DNA from: Phenylobacterium parvum
Lineage (GTDB): Bacteria; Pseudomonadota; Alphaproteobacteria; Caulobacterales; Caulobacteraceae
Length of the DNA: 34,052 nucleotides
Direction of reading: 5' to 3'
Assembly (NCBI GenBank): GCA_029977805.1
Contig: JAPOKE010000013.1
Location: forward strand, 1 to 34,052
Shown here: one piece after another, positions 7,566-16,419 of the stretch
Layout: every line of letters starts with the position of its first letter
How positions within the stretch are numbered: position 1 is the stretch's first letter
Program-made: the position numbers and the translations under genes
The notes under the pieces: model-generated
Told to the model about the DNA's origin: nothing
The model's database searches: none
The model's input: only the letters and a program-made list of their open reading frames with translations

Positions 7566-10514
7566 TCAGGCGAGGGCTTCGGCGAGGAAGGCCTGGAGTT
7601 CGCGGTTGTGCCGGCTCATCTGGCCGGCGGCGGTGGAGGCGGAGGCGGGCCGGCCCACATAGCGGGCGCGCTTCGCCTTCACCTTGAGACGCTCAAGGGT
7701 GAGTTCGAGCCAGGGGTCGACGAAAGTCCAGCCGCCCATGTTCTTCGGCTCTTCCTGGCACCAGACCAGCTCGGCGTTCGGGAAGCGGGCCAGTTCGGTG
7801 GACAGGGACTTCATCGGCCAGGGATAGAACTGCTCGAGCCGCATCAGGTAGATATCCGTGAGGCCCTTTTCCTCGCGGGCTTCCAGGAGGTCGTAATAGA
7901 CCTTGCCTGAGCAGAGGACGACGCGGCGGATCTTCTCCGGCGGGTCCAGGGTCAGGGCGGTGTGGCGACCGCGCTCGGCGTCGTCATGCAGGACACGGTG
8001 GAAGGACGAGCCCTCGGCCATCTCGGACAGCAGGGACACCGCCTTCTTGTGGCGCAGCAGGGACTTGGGCGTCATCACCACCAGGGGCTTGCGGAACTCC
8101 CGCTTCATCTGGCGGCGAAGGACGTGGAAGTAGTTGGCCGGGGTCGTGGCGTTGCAGATCTGGATGTTGTCCTCGGCCGCGAGGATGAGGAACCGCTCGA
8201 GGCGGGCGGAGGAGTGCTCGGGGCCCTGACCCTCGTATCCGTGGGGCAGGAGCAGGACGAGGCCGCTCATCCGCAGCCACTTGCGCTCGCCGGACGAGAT
8301 GAACTGGTCGATCACCACCTGGGCGCCGTTGGCGAAGTCGCCGAACTGGCCCTCCCACAGCACCAGGGTCTTGGGGTCGGCGAGGGAGAAGCCGTATTCG
8401 AAGCCCAGCACCGCCTCTTCGGAGAGGGGCGAGTCGATCACCTCGAAGTGGGCCTGGCCCGGGCCGAGGTTGTTGAGGGGCGTGTAGTGCGCCTCGGTCG
8501 TCTGGTCGATGATGTCGCAGTGGCGCTGGGTGAAGGTGCCGCGCACGCTGTCCTGGCCGGCCAGGCGGACGGGGAAGCCGTCCTGCAGCAGGCTGCCAAA
8601 GGCCAGGTGCTCGGCGGTGGCCCAGTCCAGGCCCTCGCCGGAGTCGATGGCGGCCTTTCGGGCCTCGACCACGCGGCGGACGTTCTTGTGCACGTCGATG
8701 CCGTCGGGAACGGTGGTGATGCGCTCGCCCAGGCCCTTGAGCCGGGCCAGGGGCACGGAGGTGTTCCCCCGCCGGTCCTCGCCCTCGGGCAGGGCCAGGC
8801 CCGCCCACTTGCCGTCCAGCCAGTCGGCCTTATCGGCCTTGTAGGACTTGCCGGCCTCCATCTCGGCGTCGAGGAAGGCCTCGAACTCCGACATCCAGGC
8901 CGAGACCTCGTCCTCGGTGACCACGCCCTCGGCGACCAGCTGGCGGGTATAGAGCTCGCGGGTGCTCGGGTGGTCCTTGATCTTGGCGTACATGAGCGGC
9001 GAGGTCATGGTCGGGTCGTCGCCCTCGTTGTGACCAAACCGCCGGTAGCAGAACATGTCGATCACCACGTCCCGGCCGAACTTCTGGCGGAACTCGGTGG
9101 CCACCTTCACCGCGTAGACCGTGGCCTCGGGGTCGTCGCCGTTCACGTGGAAGATCGGCGCCTCGACCATCAGGGCGACGTCGGAGGGATAGGGCGAGGA
9201 CCGGCTGTACTTGGGGGCGGTGGTGAAGCCGATCTGGTTGTTCACGATGAAGTGGATGCAGCCGCCCGTCCGGTAGCCCTTGGTCCCGGAGATGGCGAAG
9301 CACTCGGCCACGACGCCCTGGCCGGCGAAGGCGGCGTCGCCGTGCAGCAGCAGGGGCAGGACATGGCCGCGGCCGGCGTCGGCGGTCTCCCGCAGGACGA
9401 AGGCCTGCTTGGCCCGCGCCTTGCCCAGCACCACCGGGTTGACGATCTCCAGGTGCGAGGGGTTGGCGGTCAGCGACAGGTGGACGCTGTTGCCGTCGAA
9501 GGCGCGGTCGGACGAGGCGCCCATGTGGTACTTCACGTCGCCGGAGCCCTCGACGTCCGTGGGCAGGGTCGAGCCGCCCTGGAACTCATGGAAGATGACC
9601 CGGTAGGGCTTGCCCATGACCGCAGCCAGGACGTTCAGGCGACCCCGGTGGGGCATGCCGATGACGATGTCGCGGACGCCCAGGGCGCCGCCGCGCTTGA
9701 TGATCTGCTCCAGGGCGGGGACCATGGCCTCGCCGCCGTCCAGGCCGAACCGCTTGGTGCCGGGGAAGCGCTTGTGGAGGAAGCGCTCGAAGCCCTCGGC
9801 CTCGATCAGCTTCTTCAGGATGGCGATCTTGCCCTCCCGGGTGAAGACGATCTCCTTGTCCCGTCCCTCGATTCGCTCCTGCAGCCAGGCCTTCTGGGCC
9901 GGGTCGGAGATGTGCATGTACTGCACGCCGATGTCCGAGCAGTAGGTGCGCTTGAGGATGGCGAGGATCTCGCGGAGGGTCCCGGTCTCCAGGCCCAACA
10001 CGTAGTCGAGGAAGATCGGCCGGTCGTAGTCGGCCTCGGTGAAGCCGTAGGAGGCCGGGTCCAGCTCGGAGGCGTCGCCGTCGGGAATGGCGATGCCGAG
10101 GGGATCCAGGTTGGCCCGCAGGTGGCCGCGCATCCGGTAGGCGCGGATCATCATGATGGCGCGCAGGGAATCGAGGGTCGCGGCGCGGACGTCCTGGGCA
10201 GGGGCGGCGGGCGCCCGCTCGCTGATCCTGGAGGCGAGCTTGGCCTCCACCGCCGGCCAGAGGCCATCGATGGCCGACAGCCAGTCGGGGCGGGCGGCGG
10301 GGGCCTTGCGGGCCGTCCAGGCCGGCGGCGCCAGGGGCTGGGCCGCGCCGGCGCGGTCGTGCACCGAGGCGAAGAAGCTGCGCCAGGACGGCTCGACCGA
10401 CTCCGGAGACTTCAGCCAGCGGGCGTAGAGGTCTTCGATGAAGGCCGCATTGCCGCCGTAGAGAAAGGAAGTCTCGGCCAGGAGTTCGTTGATCCGTCCC
10501 GCGTCGTCCGCCAT
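7566..10514 (-). CDS. sucA: 2-oxoglutarate dehydrogenase E1 component
   Basis: E1 decarboxylates 2-oxoglutarate with thiamine diphosphate and succinylates the E2 lipoyl group. The 982-residue protein has the N-terminal segment that docks E2/E3 ([18 protein letters not shown], about 16-33), the ThDP/Mg motif GDAAFAGQG at 392-400 with NN at 425-426, the GHNEGDDP motif near 490 and the transketolase-like pyrimidine domain in the C-terminal half. Length is typical of homodimeric E1o. A gap of 83 nt separates it from sucD and 16 nt from sucB. A long + strand ORF across it (1013 aa in the track) is an antisense shadow. Confidence 0.98.
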   Translation of the reverse strand: MADDAGRINELLAETSFLYGGNAAFIEDLYARWLKSPESVEPSWRSFFASVHDRAGAAQPLAPPAWTARKAPAARPDWLSAIDGLWPAVEAKLASRISERAPAAPAQDVRAATLDSLRAIMMIRAYRMRGHLRANLDPLGIAIPDGDASELDPASYGFTEADYDRPIFLDYVLGLETGTLREILAILKRTYCSDIGVQYMHISDPAQKAWLQERIEGRDKEIVFTREGKIAILKKLIEAEGFERFLHKRFPGTKRFGLDGGEAMVPALEQIIKRGGALGVRDIVIGMPHRGRLNVLAAVMGKPYRVIFHEFQGGSTLPTDVEGSGDVKYHMGASSDRAFDGNSVHLSLTANPSHLEIVNPVVLGKARAKQAFVLRETADAGRGHVLPLLLHGDAAFAGQGVVAECFAISGTKGYRTGGCIHFIVNNQIGFTTAPKYSRSSPYPSDVALMVEAPIFHVNGDDPEATVYAVKVATEFRQKFGRDVVIDMFCYRRFGHNEGDDPTMTSPLMYAKIKDHPSTRELYTRQLVAEGVVTEDEVSAWMSEFEAFLDAEMEAGKSYKADKADWLDGKWAGLALPEGEDRRGNTSVPLARLKGLGERITTVPDGIDVHKNVRRVVEARKAAIDSGEGLDWATAEHLAFGSLLQDGFPVRLAGQDSVRGTFTQRHCDIIDQTTEAHYTPLNNLGPGQAHFEVIDSPLSEEAVLGFEYGFSLADPKTLVLWEGQFGDFANGAQVVIDQFISSGERKWLRMSGLVLLLPHGYEGQGPEHSSARLERFLILAAEDNIQICNATTPANYFHVLRRQMKREFRKPLVVMTPKSLLRHKKAVSLLSEMAEGSSFHRVLHDDAERGRHTALTLDPPEKIRRVVLCSGKVYYDLLEAREEKGLTDIYLMRLEQFYPWPMKSLSTELARFPNAELVWCQEEPKNMGGWTFVDPWLELTLERLKVKAKRARYVGRPASASTAAGQMSRHNRELQAFLAEALA

Positions 10515-10597
10515 GTCGCTCGCCTGTCGCCGGCGGCCCGCGACGCCTTCAGGAGGAAAGTCGAGCTGGACCGCTCAAGGTTGAATTGTCGGCCCCC

Positions 10598-11476
10598 TCA
10601 GGCGCCTTTCAGCACCTCGAGCAGGGTCTCTCCCAGCTTCGCCGGAGACGGCGCCACGCGGATGCCCGCGGACTCCATCGCCGCAATCTTGTCCTCCGCG
10701 CCGCCCTTGCCGCCCGAGATGATGGCGCCGGCGTGGCCCATCCTGCGCCCGGGCGGAGCCGTACGGCCCGCGATGAACCCGACCATAGGCTTCCGAATCG
10801 CTGAATTCTTTATGAATTCCGCAGCATCTTCTTCAGCCGAACCGCCGATCTCGCCGATCATGATGATCGACTCGGTCTCGGGGTCGTTCAGGAACATGTC
10901 GAGCACGTCGATGAACTCGGTGCCCTTGACGGGGTCCCCGCCGATGCCCACCGCCGTGGTCTGGCCGAGGCCGACCTGGCTGGTCTGGAACACCGCCTCG
11001 TAGGTAAGCGTGCCGGAACGGGAAACAACACCCACCGAGCCCTTGCGGAAGATATTCCCGGGCATGATGCCGATCTTGCAGGCCTCCGGCGTCAGGACGC
11101 CGGGGCAGTTCGGGCCGATCAGGCGGGAGTTCGAGCCCGAGAGGGCGCGCTTGACCTTGACCATGTCCGCGACGGGAATGCCTTCGGTGATGCAGATGAT
11201 CAGGGGAATCCTGGCGTCGATCGCCTCGAGGATCGAGTCCGCGGCGAAGGGCGGCGGCACATAGATCACGCTGGCGTCGGCGCCCGTCTGCCGCACGGCT
11301 TCATCCACCGTATTGAACACGGGCAGACCCACATGGGTGGTCCCGCCCTTGCCGGGGGTCACGCCGCCGACCATCTTGGTCCCGTAGGCGATGGCCTGCT
11401 CGGTGTGGAAGGTGCCCTGGGCGCCGGTGACGCCCTGGCAGATGACCCGGGTTTCTTTGCCGATCAGAATGGACAT
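10598..11476 (-). CDS. sucD: Succinyl-CoA synthetase alpha subunit
   Basis: The alpha subunit binds CoA and carries the phosphohistidine intermediate in the reversible conversion of succinyl-CoA to succinate with nucleoside triphosphate formation. The 292-residue protein has the N-terminal CoA-binding Rossmann domain ([15 protein letters not shown], 15-29), the conserved GPNCPG loop at 121-126 and the phosphorylated H248 in [12 protein letters not shown]. Its ATG overlaps the sucC stop by one base (TAATG), which indicates translational coupling and equal subunit supply. Length and all key residues are normal. Confidence 0.97.
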   Translation of the reverse strand: MSILIGKETRVICQGVTGAQGTFHTEQAIAYGTKMVGGVTPGKGGTTHVGLPVFNTVDEAVRQTGADASVIYVPPPFAADSILEAIDARIPLIICITEGIPVADMVKVKRALSGSNSRLIGPNCPGVLTPEACKIGIMPGNIFRKGSVGVVSRSGTLTYEAVFQTSQVGLGQTTAVGIGGDPVKGTEFIDVLDMFLNDPETESIIMIGEIGGSAEEDAAEFIKNSAIRKPMVGFIAGRTAPPGRRMGHAGAIISGGKGGAEDKIAAMESAGIRVAPSPAKLGETLLEVLKGA

Positions 11477-12675
11477 TAGGCGAGCCCCCGCACGGCTTTC
11501 ACAATCTTCTCGGCGCCATCGCTGAGGTCGTTGGCCGCAATGACGTTGAGGCCGCTCTCATTGATGATCTTCTTGCCCAGCTCGGCGTTCGTGCCCTCCA
11601 GGCGCACCACCAGGGGCACAGCCAGGCCGACCTGCTTGACGGCGTTGACCACGCCGTTGGCCAGGATGTCGCACCGGGCGATCCCGCCGAAGATGTTGAC
11701 CAGGATGCCCTTCACGTTGGGATCGGCCATGATGATCTTGAAGGCGGCCGTCACCTTGGCTTCGTCCGCGCCGCCGCCGACGTCCAGGAAGTTGGCGGGC
11801 TCGGCGCCGTAGAGCTTGATGATGTCCATGGTCGCCATGGCCAGGCCCGCGCCGTTGACCATGCAGCCGATCTCGCCGTCGAGGGCGATGTAGGAGAGGT
11901 CGAACTTGGAAGCTTCGATCTCCTTGGGGTCCTCCTCGGTCTCGTCGCGCAGGGCGACGACCTCGGGGTGGCGGAACAGGGCGTTGGAGTCGAAGGACAC
12001 CTTGGCGTCCAGGACCCGCAGCTGGTCATCGGCGGTCACGATCAGCGGGTTGATCTCGAGCATCGCCATGTCCTTGGCGACGAAGGCCGCATAGAGCTGG
12101 CCCAGAAGCTTGGCCGCCTGCTTGGCGAGGTCGCCGCTGAGGCCCAGGGCCTTGGACAGGGCGCGCCCGTGGAACGGCCAGACGCCGGTCGCCGGATCGA
12201 TTCCGAAGGTGATGATCTTTTCCGGCGTGTCGTGGGCGACGGTTTCAATGTCCATCCCGCCCTCGGTGGAGGCCACCACCGACACCCAGCTGGTCTCGCG
12301 GTCGACCAGGAGGGAGAGGTAGAATTCCTTCGCGATGGCCGCGCCTTCCTCGATGTAGAGGCGGTTGACCTGCTTGCCCTTGGGGCCCGTCTGGTGCGTC
12401 ACCAGCACCCGGCCGAGCATTTCCTGGGCGTTGGCGCGGACGTCATCGACGCTCTTGACCACCCGCACGCCGCCCTTGGCGTCGGGACCGAGGCCCTCGA
12501 AGCGTCCCTTGCCGCGCCCGCCGGCGTGGATCTGGGACTTCACCACATAGACCGGGCCGCCCAGCTGCTCGGCGGCCTTGGCGGCCTCGTCGACGGAGAA
12601 GGCGGGAAACCCGCGCGGGACCGCCACGCCGAACTCGGACAGGACGGCCTTGGCTTGATGTTCGTGGATGTTCAT
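11476..12675 (-). CDS. sucC: Succinyl-CoA synthetase beta subunit (ADP-forming type)
   Basis: The beta subunit supplies the ATP-grasp nucleotide site and succinate-binding residues. The 399-residue protein starts [17 protein letters not shown], has the ATP-grasp glycine loop [10 protein letters not shown] (about 52-61), LEINPLIV in the middle, and the C-terminal domain with NIFGGI and VRLEGTN. It is the first gene of the leftward sucC-sucD-sucA-sucB-lpd operon. A -35/-10 pair with 17-bp spacing lies about 50-80 nt upstream of the ATG. Nucleotide specificity cannot be fixed from motifs alone. Confidence 0.97.
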   Translation of the reverse strand: MNIHEHQAKAVLSEFGVAVPRGFPAFSVDEAAKAAEQLGGPVYVVKSQIHAGGRGKGRFEGLGPDAKGGVRVVKSVDDVRANAQEMLGRVLVTHQTGPKGKQVNRLYIEEGAAIAKEFYLSLLVDRETSWVSVVASTEGGMDIETVAHDTPEKIITFGIDPATGVWPFHGRALSKALGLSGDLAKQAAKLLGQLYAAFVAKDMAMLEINPLIVTADDQLRVLDAKVSFDSNALFRHPEVVALRDETEEDPKEIEASKFDLSYIALDGEIGCMVNGAGLAMATMDIIKLYGAEPANFLDVGGGADEAKVTAAFKIIMADPNVKGILVNIFGGIARCDILANGVVNAVKQVGLAVPLVVRLEGTNAELGKKIINESGLNVIAANDLSDGAEKIVKAVRGLA

Positions 12676-12701
12676 GAGGCCCAGAAGCGCTGTTCTGCAG
12701 G

Positions 12702-12718
12702 CTCGCCCGATTGGCGAG
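12702..12718 (-). promoter_or_regulatory. Hairpin at the predicted 5' end of the sucC leader
   Basis: CTCGCC and GGCGAG form a perfect 6-bp inverted repeat with a 5-nt loop. It lies 27 to 43 nt upstream of the sucC ATG. If transcription starts about 7 nt after the TATAAA box, the hairpin would be at the very 5' end of the mRNA. A 5'-terminal stem could protect the transcript from decay, or the repeat could be a protein-binding operator. Function is inference. Confidence 0.35.
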
Positions 12719-12725
12719 TGGCCGG

Positions 12726-12754
12726 TTTATAGGCGCCCCCCGGAGATCAGGCAA
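12726..12754 (-). promoter_or_regulatory. Promoter of the sucCDAB-lpd operon
   Basis: Reading leftward, TTGCCT (12754-12749) and TATAAA (12731-12726) are separated by exactly 17 nt. This is a good housekeeping-sigma promoter in an otherwise very GC-rich region. The predicted start lies near 12719, giving a leader of about 45 nt. It indicates that the suc operon is transcribed independently of mdh and the DUF2306 gene. Confidence 0.55.
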
Positions 12755-12807
12755 CCGCCGAGGGGGCCTGCCGCGGCGTCAGGCCCGCCCCGGGGAGGGC
12801 GCGGTCC

Positions 12808-13359
12808 TCAGCCGAGGACCAGGTCCCAGACCAGCCGCCCGGGCAGCAGGACGAAGATCAGGTTGATGGCGAAGCCGCCGAAGAACAGGCCCGTCATGTA
12901 GCGGCGGTGGCGCTCGACCTCGTGCCTGCGGGCCGCCGCCACGGCCAGGGGCAGGGCGACGATCACATATCCGCTCAGGATGTGGATGATCGAGAAGTGG
13001 CCAGGATTGAGGGTCTTGATGAAGAGGGAGGAGATGGCGACGACCCCGACGGCGACGACCCAGCCCCAGCCGAGGACCCGGTGCATCCGGGCGCCCTTGC
13101 GGCCGGCCATGAGGATTCCGCCCACCAGCAGGGCCAGGACGCCGAAGGCGAGATGGATCAGGATCACCGGCGGGGTCGCGGCGAGGAGCGCCAGGTCCGG
13201 GGCATGGGGACGGAAGGCCGGCAGGGCGAGGCCTGCATCGCGGTCCCCGAGGATCCGGGGGAGCAGGGCCAGGGCGAGGGCGCCGGGCCCGAGGGCGAGG
13301 GCTAGGCCAAGCGCCACCTTGCGCGAGGGGGTGCGGATTTGGGACATCAGGCTCATCAT
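12808..13359 (-). CDS. DUF2306 family membrane protein
   Basis: The product is a 183-residue hydrophobic protein with five likely membrane segments (about 15-35, 64-84, 96-115, 122-142 and 155-173). It has conserved-looking histidines near the membrane (H69, H93, H126, H146, H151) and motifs such as HRVLGWGWV and IIHILSGYV, which I associate with DUF2306 predicted membrane proteins. Its biochemical role is unknown. It is divergent from a membrane-anchored LytTR regulator with only 77 bp between the starts, so the two are probably co-regulated or functionally paired. Alternative starts exist at M2 and M5. Confidence 0.75.
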   Translation of the reverse strand: MMSLMSQIRTPSRKVALGLALALGPGALALALLPRILGDRDAGLALPAFRPHAPDLALLAATPPVILIHLAFGVLALLVGGILMAGRKGARMHRVLGWGWVVAVGVVAISSLFIKTLNPGHFSIIHILSGYVIVALPLAVAAARRHEVERHRRYMTGLFFGGFAINLIFVLLPGRLVWDLVLG

Positions 13360-13436
13360 GGGTCTCCGGTCGCCGGCGGATCGCCCCGGCGGCTGGCCGG
13401 AACCTGCAGGTCCCCTGACCGGGGCCGCAAACGAGG

Positions 13437-14243
13437 ATGCGCCAGATGACGCCGCCGGTTCGCAGGACGCCGCCCGCCGCCATTCACGAAGCGTGGACGG
13501 CCGGGGGCCTGGGACGCGCCGCCGCGATGACCGCGGGCGTCGCGACGGCGGTCGGGGCCTTCCTGGGGTTTGTCGGCGCCTTCGGGCTGTCCGTCTTTCC
13601 CCTCCACTGGCGCCTCGCCTACATGGTCCCGGTGGCCATCGGGACCGGGATGGTCGGCCTTTGCGGCTTCATGCTCGCCGGTCGCCTCGCGCCCGGGGCG
13701 AACCGGTGGCTCCGGGGGGTCCTCGGCGGGCTGCTGATCTTCGCCCCGGTCGGCGCCCTGGTCTGGCTGACGACCGGGCTGATCCCCGGAGAGGCCCTTC
13801 GGGTCGCCGACCTGCCGCGCTTCATCGGGACATCCCTGGTGGTCTCGATCACCATGTCGGTCCTCTCGGTGGCTGTTTCGCCGGCGCGCGGCGAGCGCGC
13901 CCCGGCCGCGCCGGCCGGGTCGGGGCCGCCCGCCCGCTTCCTGGAGCGTCTTCCGGTGCGGCTCCGGTCCGCCGAGATCTGGGCGGTCGAGGCCGAGGAC
14001 CACTACCTGCGCGTGCACACCAGCGCCGGCCAGGACCTGATCCTGCTGCGCATGGCCGACGCCATCGCCGAGCTGGAAGGCCAGGAGGGCATGCAGGTGC
14101 ACCGGTCCTGGTGGGTGGCCCGCGCCGGGATCGCCGACGCGCGCCGGGGCGACGGCCGGGCGACCCTGACCCTGAAGGACGGTTCAGAGGCGCCCGTCAG
14201 CCGCACCTACGCCGCCGAACTCCGGCGGCGCGGGTGGATCTGA
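13437..14243 (+). CDS. Membrane-anchored LytTR-family transcriptional regulator
   Basis: The 268-residue protein has four predicted membrane helices (about 30-51, 60-82, 93-113 and 127-147), then a linker and a C-terminal LytTR DNA-binding domain (about 170-266) with marks VEAEDHYLRVHT, VHRSWWV and PVSRTYAAELRR. It has no response-regulator receiver domain, so it probably senses through the membrane part or a partner protein. LytTR domains bind imperfect direct repeats. Either ATG 13437 or ATG 13446 may be the start; the GAGG just before 13437 sits at good spacing for 13446. The likely target is the divergent DUF2306 gene. The stop is 3 nt from the convergent mdh stop. Confidence 0.88.
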   Translation: MRQMTPPVRRTPPAAIHEAWTAGGLGRAAAMTAGVATAVGAFLGFVGAFGLSVFPLHWRLAYMVPVAIGTGMVGLCGFMLAGRLAPGANRWLRGVLGGLLIFAPVGALVWLTTGLIPGEALRVADLPRFIGTSLVVSITMSVLSVAVSPARGERAPAAPAGSGPPARFLERLPVRLRSAEIWAVEAEDHYLRVHTSAGQDLILLRMADAIAELEGQEGMQVHRSWWVARAGIADARRGDGRATLTLKDGSEAPVSRTYAAELRRRGWI

Positions 14244-14246
14244 GGC

Positions 14247-15182
14247 TCAGGCCAGGAGGTCCTTGATGGTCTCGCGCTCGCCGACCAGCTCGTCGTTGGT
14301 CAGGGCGATCTTCGACTTGGCGAAGTCGTCCATGGCGAAGGAGTCGATGACCTCGTAGCCGGAGGCGGTGGTGCGGACCGGCATGCCGGCCCAGACGCCG
14401 GGGGCGAACCCGTATCGGCCCTCGCTGCTGACCGCCACGGAGTGGACCTTGCCGGGGGTGACCAGGTCGCGGACGTGGTCGACCAGGGCGTTGGCGGCCG
14501 AGGCGGCCGAGGACAGGCACCGGGCCTCGATGATGGCTGCGCCGCGCTTGCCGACGGTGGGCAGGAAGTCGTTCTTCAGCCAGGCCTCGTCGCCGATCAC
14601 GCCGGCCGCGTCCTTGCCGCCGATCTTGGCGTGGGTGAAGTCGGCGAACATGGTCGGGGAGTGGTTGCCGTAGATGTAGAGGTCGGTGACCTCGTCGATG
14701 GCCACGCCGGCCTTCTGGGCCAGCTGGGCCCGGGCGCGGTTCTCGTCCAGGCGGACCATGACGTTGGTGTTGCAGGGGTTGCCGACCACGGCCACCCGGG
14801 CGTCATCGGCGGCCACGGCGTCGATGGCCTTGCCCTGGGCGATGAAGATCTTGCCGTTGTCCTTCAGGAGGTCGGCGCGCTCCATGCCGGGGCCGCGGGG
14901 CTTGGAGCCCACCAGCAGGCACCAGTTGGCGTCCTTGAAGGCGACCTCGGCGTCGCCGGTCAGGACCATGTCGGTGAGCAGGGGGAAGGCGCAGTCCTCG
15001 AGCTCCATGGCCACGCCCTTCAGGGCCTTCTGCGGCCCCTCCACCGGGATCTCCAGGAGCTGCAGGATGACCGGCTGGTCGGGGCCGAACATGGCGCCCG
15101 AGGCGATGCGGAACAGGAGGGCGTAGCCGATGTTGCCGGCCGCGCCGGTGACCGCCACGCGGATGGGTTTCCTGGAAGCCAT
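14247..15182 (-). CDS. mdh: Malate dehydrogenase with a shortened loop
   Basis: MDH oxidises malate to oxaloacetate with NAD+ in the TCA cycle. The sequence is of the dimeric, cytosolic-like type: [18 protein letters not shown] for the NAD fold, substrate arginines R95 and R101 (PRGPGMER), the NPCNTN loop (135-140), R144 and D146 in RLDENRA, and H174 in YGNHS. The usual length is about 326-329 residues, but this one has 311. The shortfall falls at one place: only VMV lies between NTN and RLD, where relatives have about 20 residues including a conserved APxxPxxxFTAMT segment. The reading frame is intact. A GGAG lies 8 nt before the ATG. Activity with the deletion is uncertain. Confidence 0.93.
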   Translation of the reverse strand: MASRKPIRVAVTGAAGNIGYALLFRIASGAMFGPDQPVILQLLEIPVEGPQKALKGVAMELEDCAFPLLTDMVLTGDAEVAFKDANWCLLVGSKPRGPGMERADLLKDNGKIFIAQGKAIDAVAADDARVAVVGNPCNTNVMVRLDENRARAQLAQKAGVAIDEVTDLYIYGNHSPTMFADFTHAKIGGKDAAGVIGDEAWLKNDFLPTVGKRGAAIIEARCLSSAASAANALVDHVRDLVTPGKVHSVAVSSEGRYGFAPGVWAGMPVRTTASGYEVIDSFAMDDFAKSKIALTNDELVGERETIKDLLA

Positions 15183-15306
15183 GGTTCGTCTCCGGGGTCT
15201 GGATTCCGCGGTCGGCCCGCGTCGCTGCGCTCCCTAGCCGGAAGCGCCCGGCCCTGCAACGCCGCTTGCGCTTGTGAAGCCCCGCCGGCGCGGCCAATCT
15301 GGAACC

Positions 15307-15771
15307 ATGCCCGAGATCGATCCCGCCTTCCTCGCCGGCTCCCACGCCCTGGACGAGCTGCCTCTCTGCCATGTCCGCCTGCAGGACGACGCCCGCTGGC
15401 CCTGGCTGATCCTCATCCCCCAGGTCTCGGGCGCCCGGGAGATCGAGGACCTCAGCGCCGCCGAGCGCCGGCTCCTGGTCGAGGAGGTGGTGGCGGCCGG
15501 CAACGCCGTACGGGCCCTGGGGGCGGCCCTGGGCCTGTCCGTCGAGAAGCTGAACGTCGGGGCTCTGGGCAATGTCACGCCCCAGCTGCACGTCCACGTG
15601 GTGGGGCGGAGAGCGGGCGATCCCGCCTGGCCCGGCCCGGTCTGGGGGTTCGGGGAGGCCGAGCGGCTTTCGCCGGAAGCGCTCAAGAAGGCCCTCGCGG
15701 CCGCCCGGCCGGCCCTCGCCCCGGGCGCCCAGCCCTATCCGCCCTTCCCCGGCCGGGGACCGGGAGGCTAG
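15307..15771 (+). CDS. HIT-domain protein
   Basis: This 154-residue protein belongs to the histidine triad superfamily of nucleotide hydrolases and transferases. The signature reads QLHVHVVG (about 97-104): the first histidine of the usual HxHxH is glutamine, and the last two are present. The following DPAWPGPVWG motif is typical of a proteobacterial HIT subgroup that shares this Gln. Substrate is unknown. The ATG at 15307 is chosen because the longer track start would add a tail not seen in the family. It is divergent from mdh and converges on the secreted-protein gene with a 3-nt gap. Confidence 0.85.
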   Translation: MPEIDPAFLAGSHALDELPLCHVRLQDDARWPWLILIPQVSGAREIEDLSAAERRLLVEEVVAAGNAVRALGAALGLSVEKLNVGALGNVTPQLHVHVVGRRAGDPAWPGPVWGFGEAERLSPEALKKALAAARPALAPGAQPYPPFPGRGPGG

Positions 15772-15774
15772 GCC

Positions 15775-16419
15775 TCAGTCCCTCTGCATCCGGACGGCGA
15801 CCTCGACCCCGTCCTCGGTCAGGGTTCCCGTCCACTGTCCCGCAGGATCGACGCGGAGCTGGAGGCGGACCGGGCCGCGGTGCGGCGGGGCCTCGAAGCC
15901 CAGGACCAGGCGGTCGCCCGTGCGACTGGCGGAGCGCAGGTAACCCGACCCGGACAGGGAGCCCGGCCGGCGCGGATCGCTCCAGGCCCCGTCGAGGGTC
16001 CCGGCGCCGGAATCAATGAACTGGAAGGCGTAGAGGGGACCGGCCTGGCTGCGGACCAGCCAGCGCCCCTCAAGGGCGCCCTGTCGTCCCTGGGCGGCGG
16101 CGAAGCCGGCGCGGAGGCGGGCTTCGTAGTTGCGCTCGGCCGGACCGAGGGGCGGCTCGGGCGTGACGGCGTGGTCGTCGACGATCACCCTCTGCCCCGG
16201 GACCGAGGCCGGCCCCTGCCGCCCGGCCTGGGGCGTCGAGACCTCGGGCAGGTCCAGGTCGCCGCCATCCGCCTCCTCCTCCTCGGTATCGACGGAGGGC
16301 GCCGGGGCGGACTTCAGCAGGTCGCCGATCAGGTCCGGGTCCTGGGCGCGCGCAGGCGCGCCGGCCAGCGCCAGCAGGGCGGCCAGGACGACGGCGGCGA
16401 CGGCGGAAAGCCGGCTCAT
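15775..16419 (-). CDS. Secreted hypothetical protein
   Basis: I do not recognise a named family. The 214 residues begin with a clear signal peptide (1-25, hydrophobic core AAVVLAALLALAGA, cleavage at ARA-Q). An acidic low-complexity stretch (TEEEEADGGDLD, about 45-56) and a proline-rich linker follow. The C-terminal half (about 95-214) is rich in beta-type strands (GRWLVRS, YAFQFID, LVLGFEA, VRLQLRVD). This suggests a periplasmic beta-barrel or sandwich domain. Its ATG overlaps the end of the CitE-like gene by 4 nt (ATGA), so the two are translationally coupled, although their roles look unrelated. Confidence 0.75.
   Translation of the reverse strand: MSRLSAVAAVVLAALLALAGAPARAQDPDLIGDLLKSAPAPSVDTEEEEADGGDLDLPEVSTPQAGRQGPASVPGQRVIVDDHAVTPEPPLGPAERNYEARLRAGFAAAQGRQGALEGRWLVRSQAGPLYAFQFIDSGAGTLDGAWSDPRRPGSLSGSGYLRSASRTGDRLVLGFEAPPHRGPVRLQLRVDPAGQWTGTLTEDGVEVAVRMQRD

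Noticed and set aside
7962-11003. 1013-codon ORF on the + strand opposite sucA and sucD
   Set aside because: It mirrors the codons of well-conserved genes, is rich in G/A/V/L/D from reversed GC-rich codons and shows no family motif. It is an antisense shadow.
13373-13392. Direct repeat CCGGCGG with 13-bp period upstream of the LytTR gene, as a LytTR binding site
   Set aside because: The spacing is suggestive, but the repeats are plain GC-rich sequence with no resemblance to known LytTR sites.
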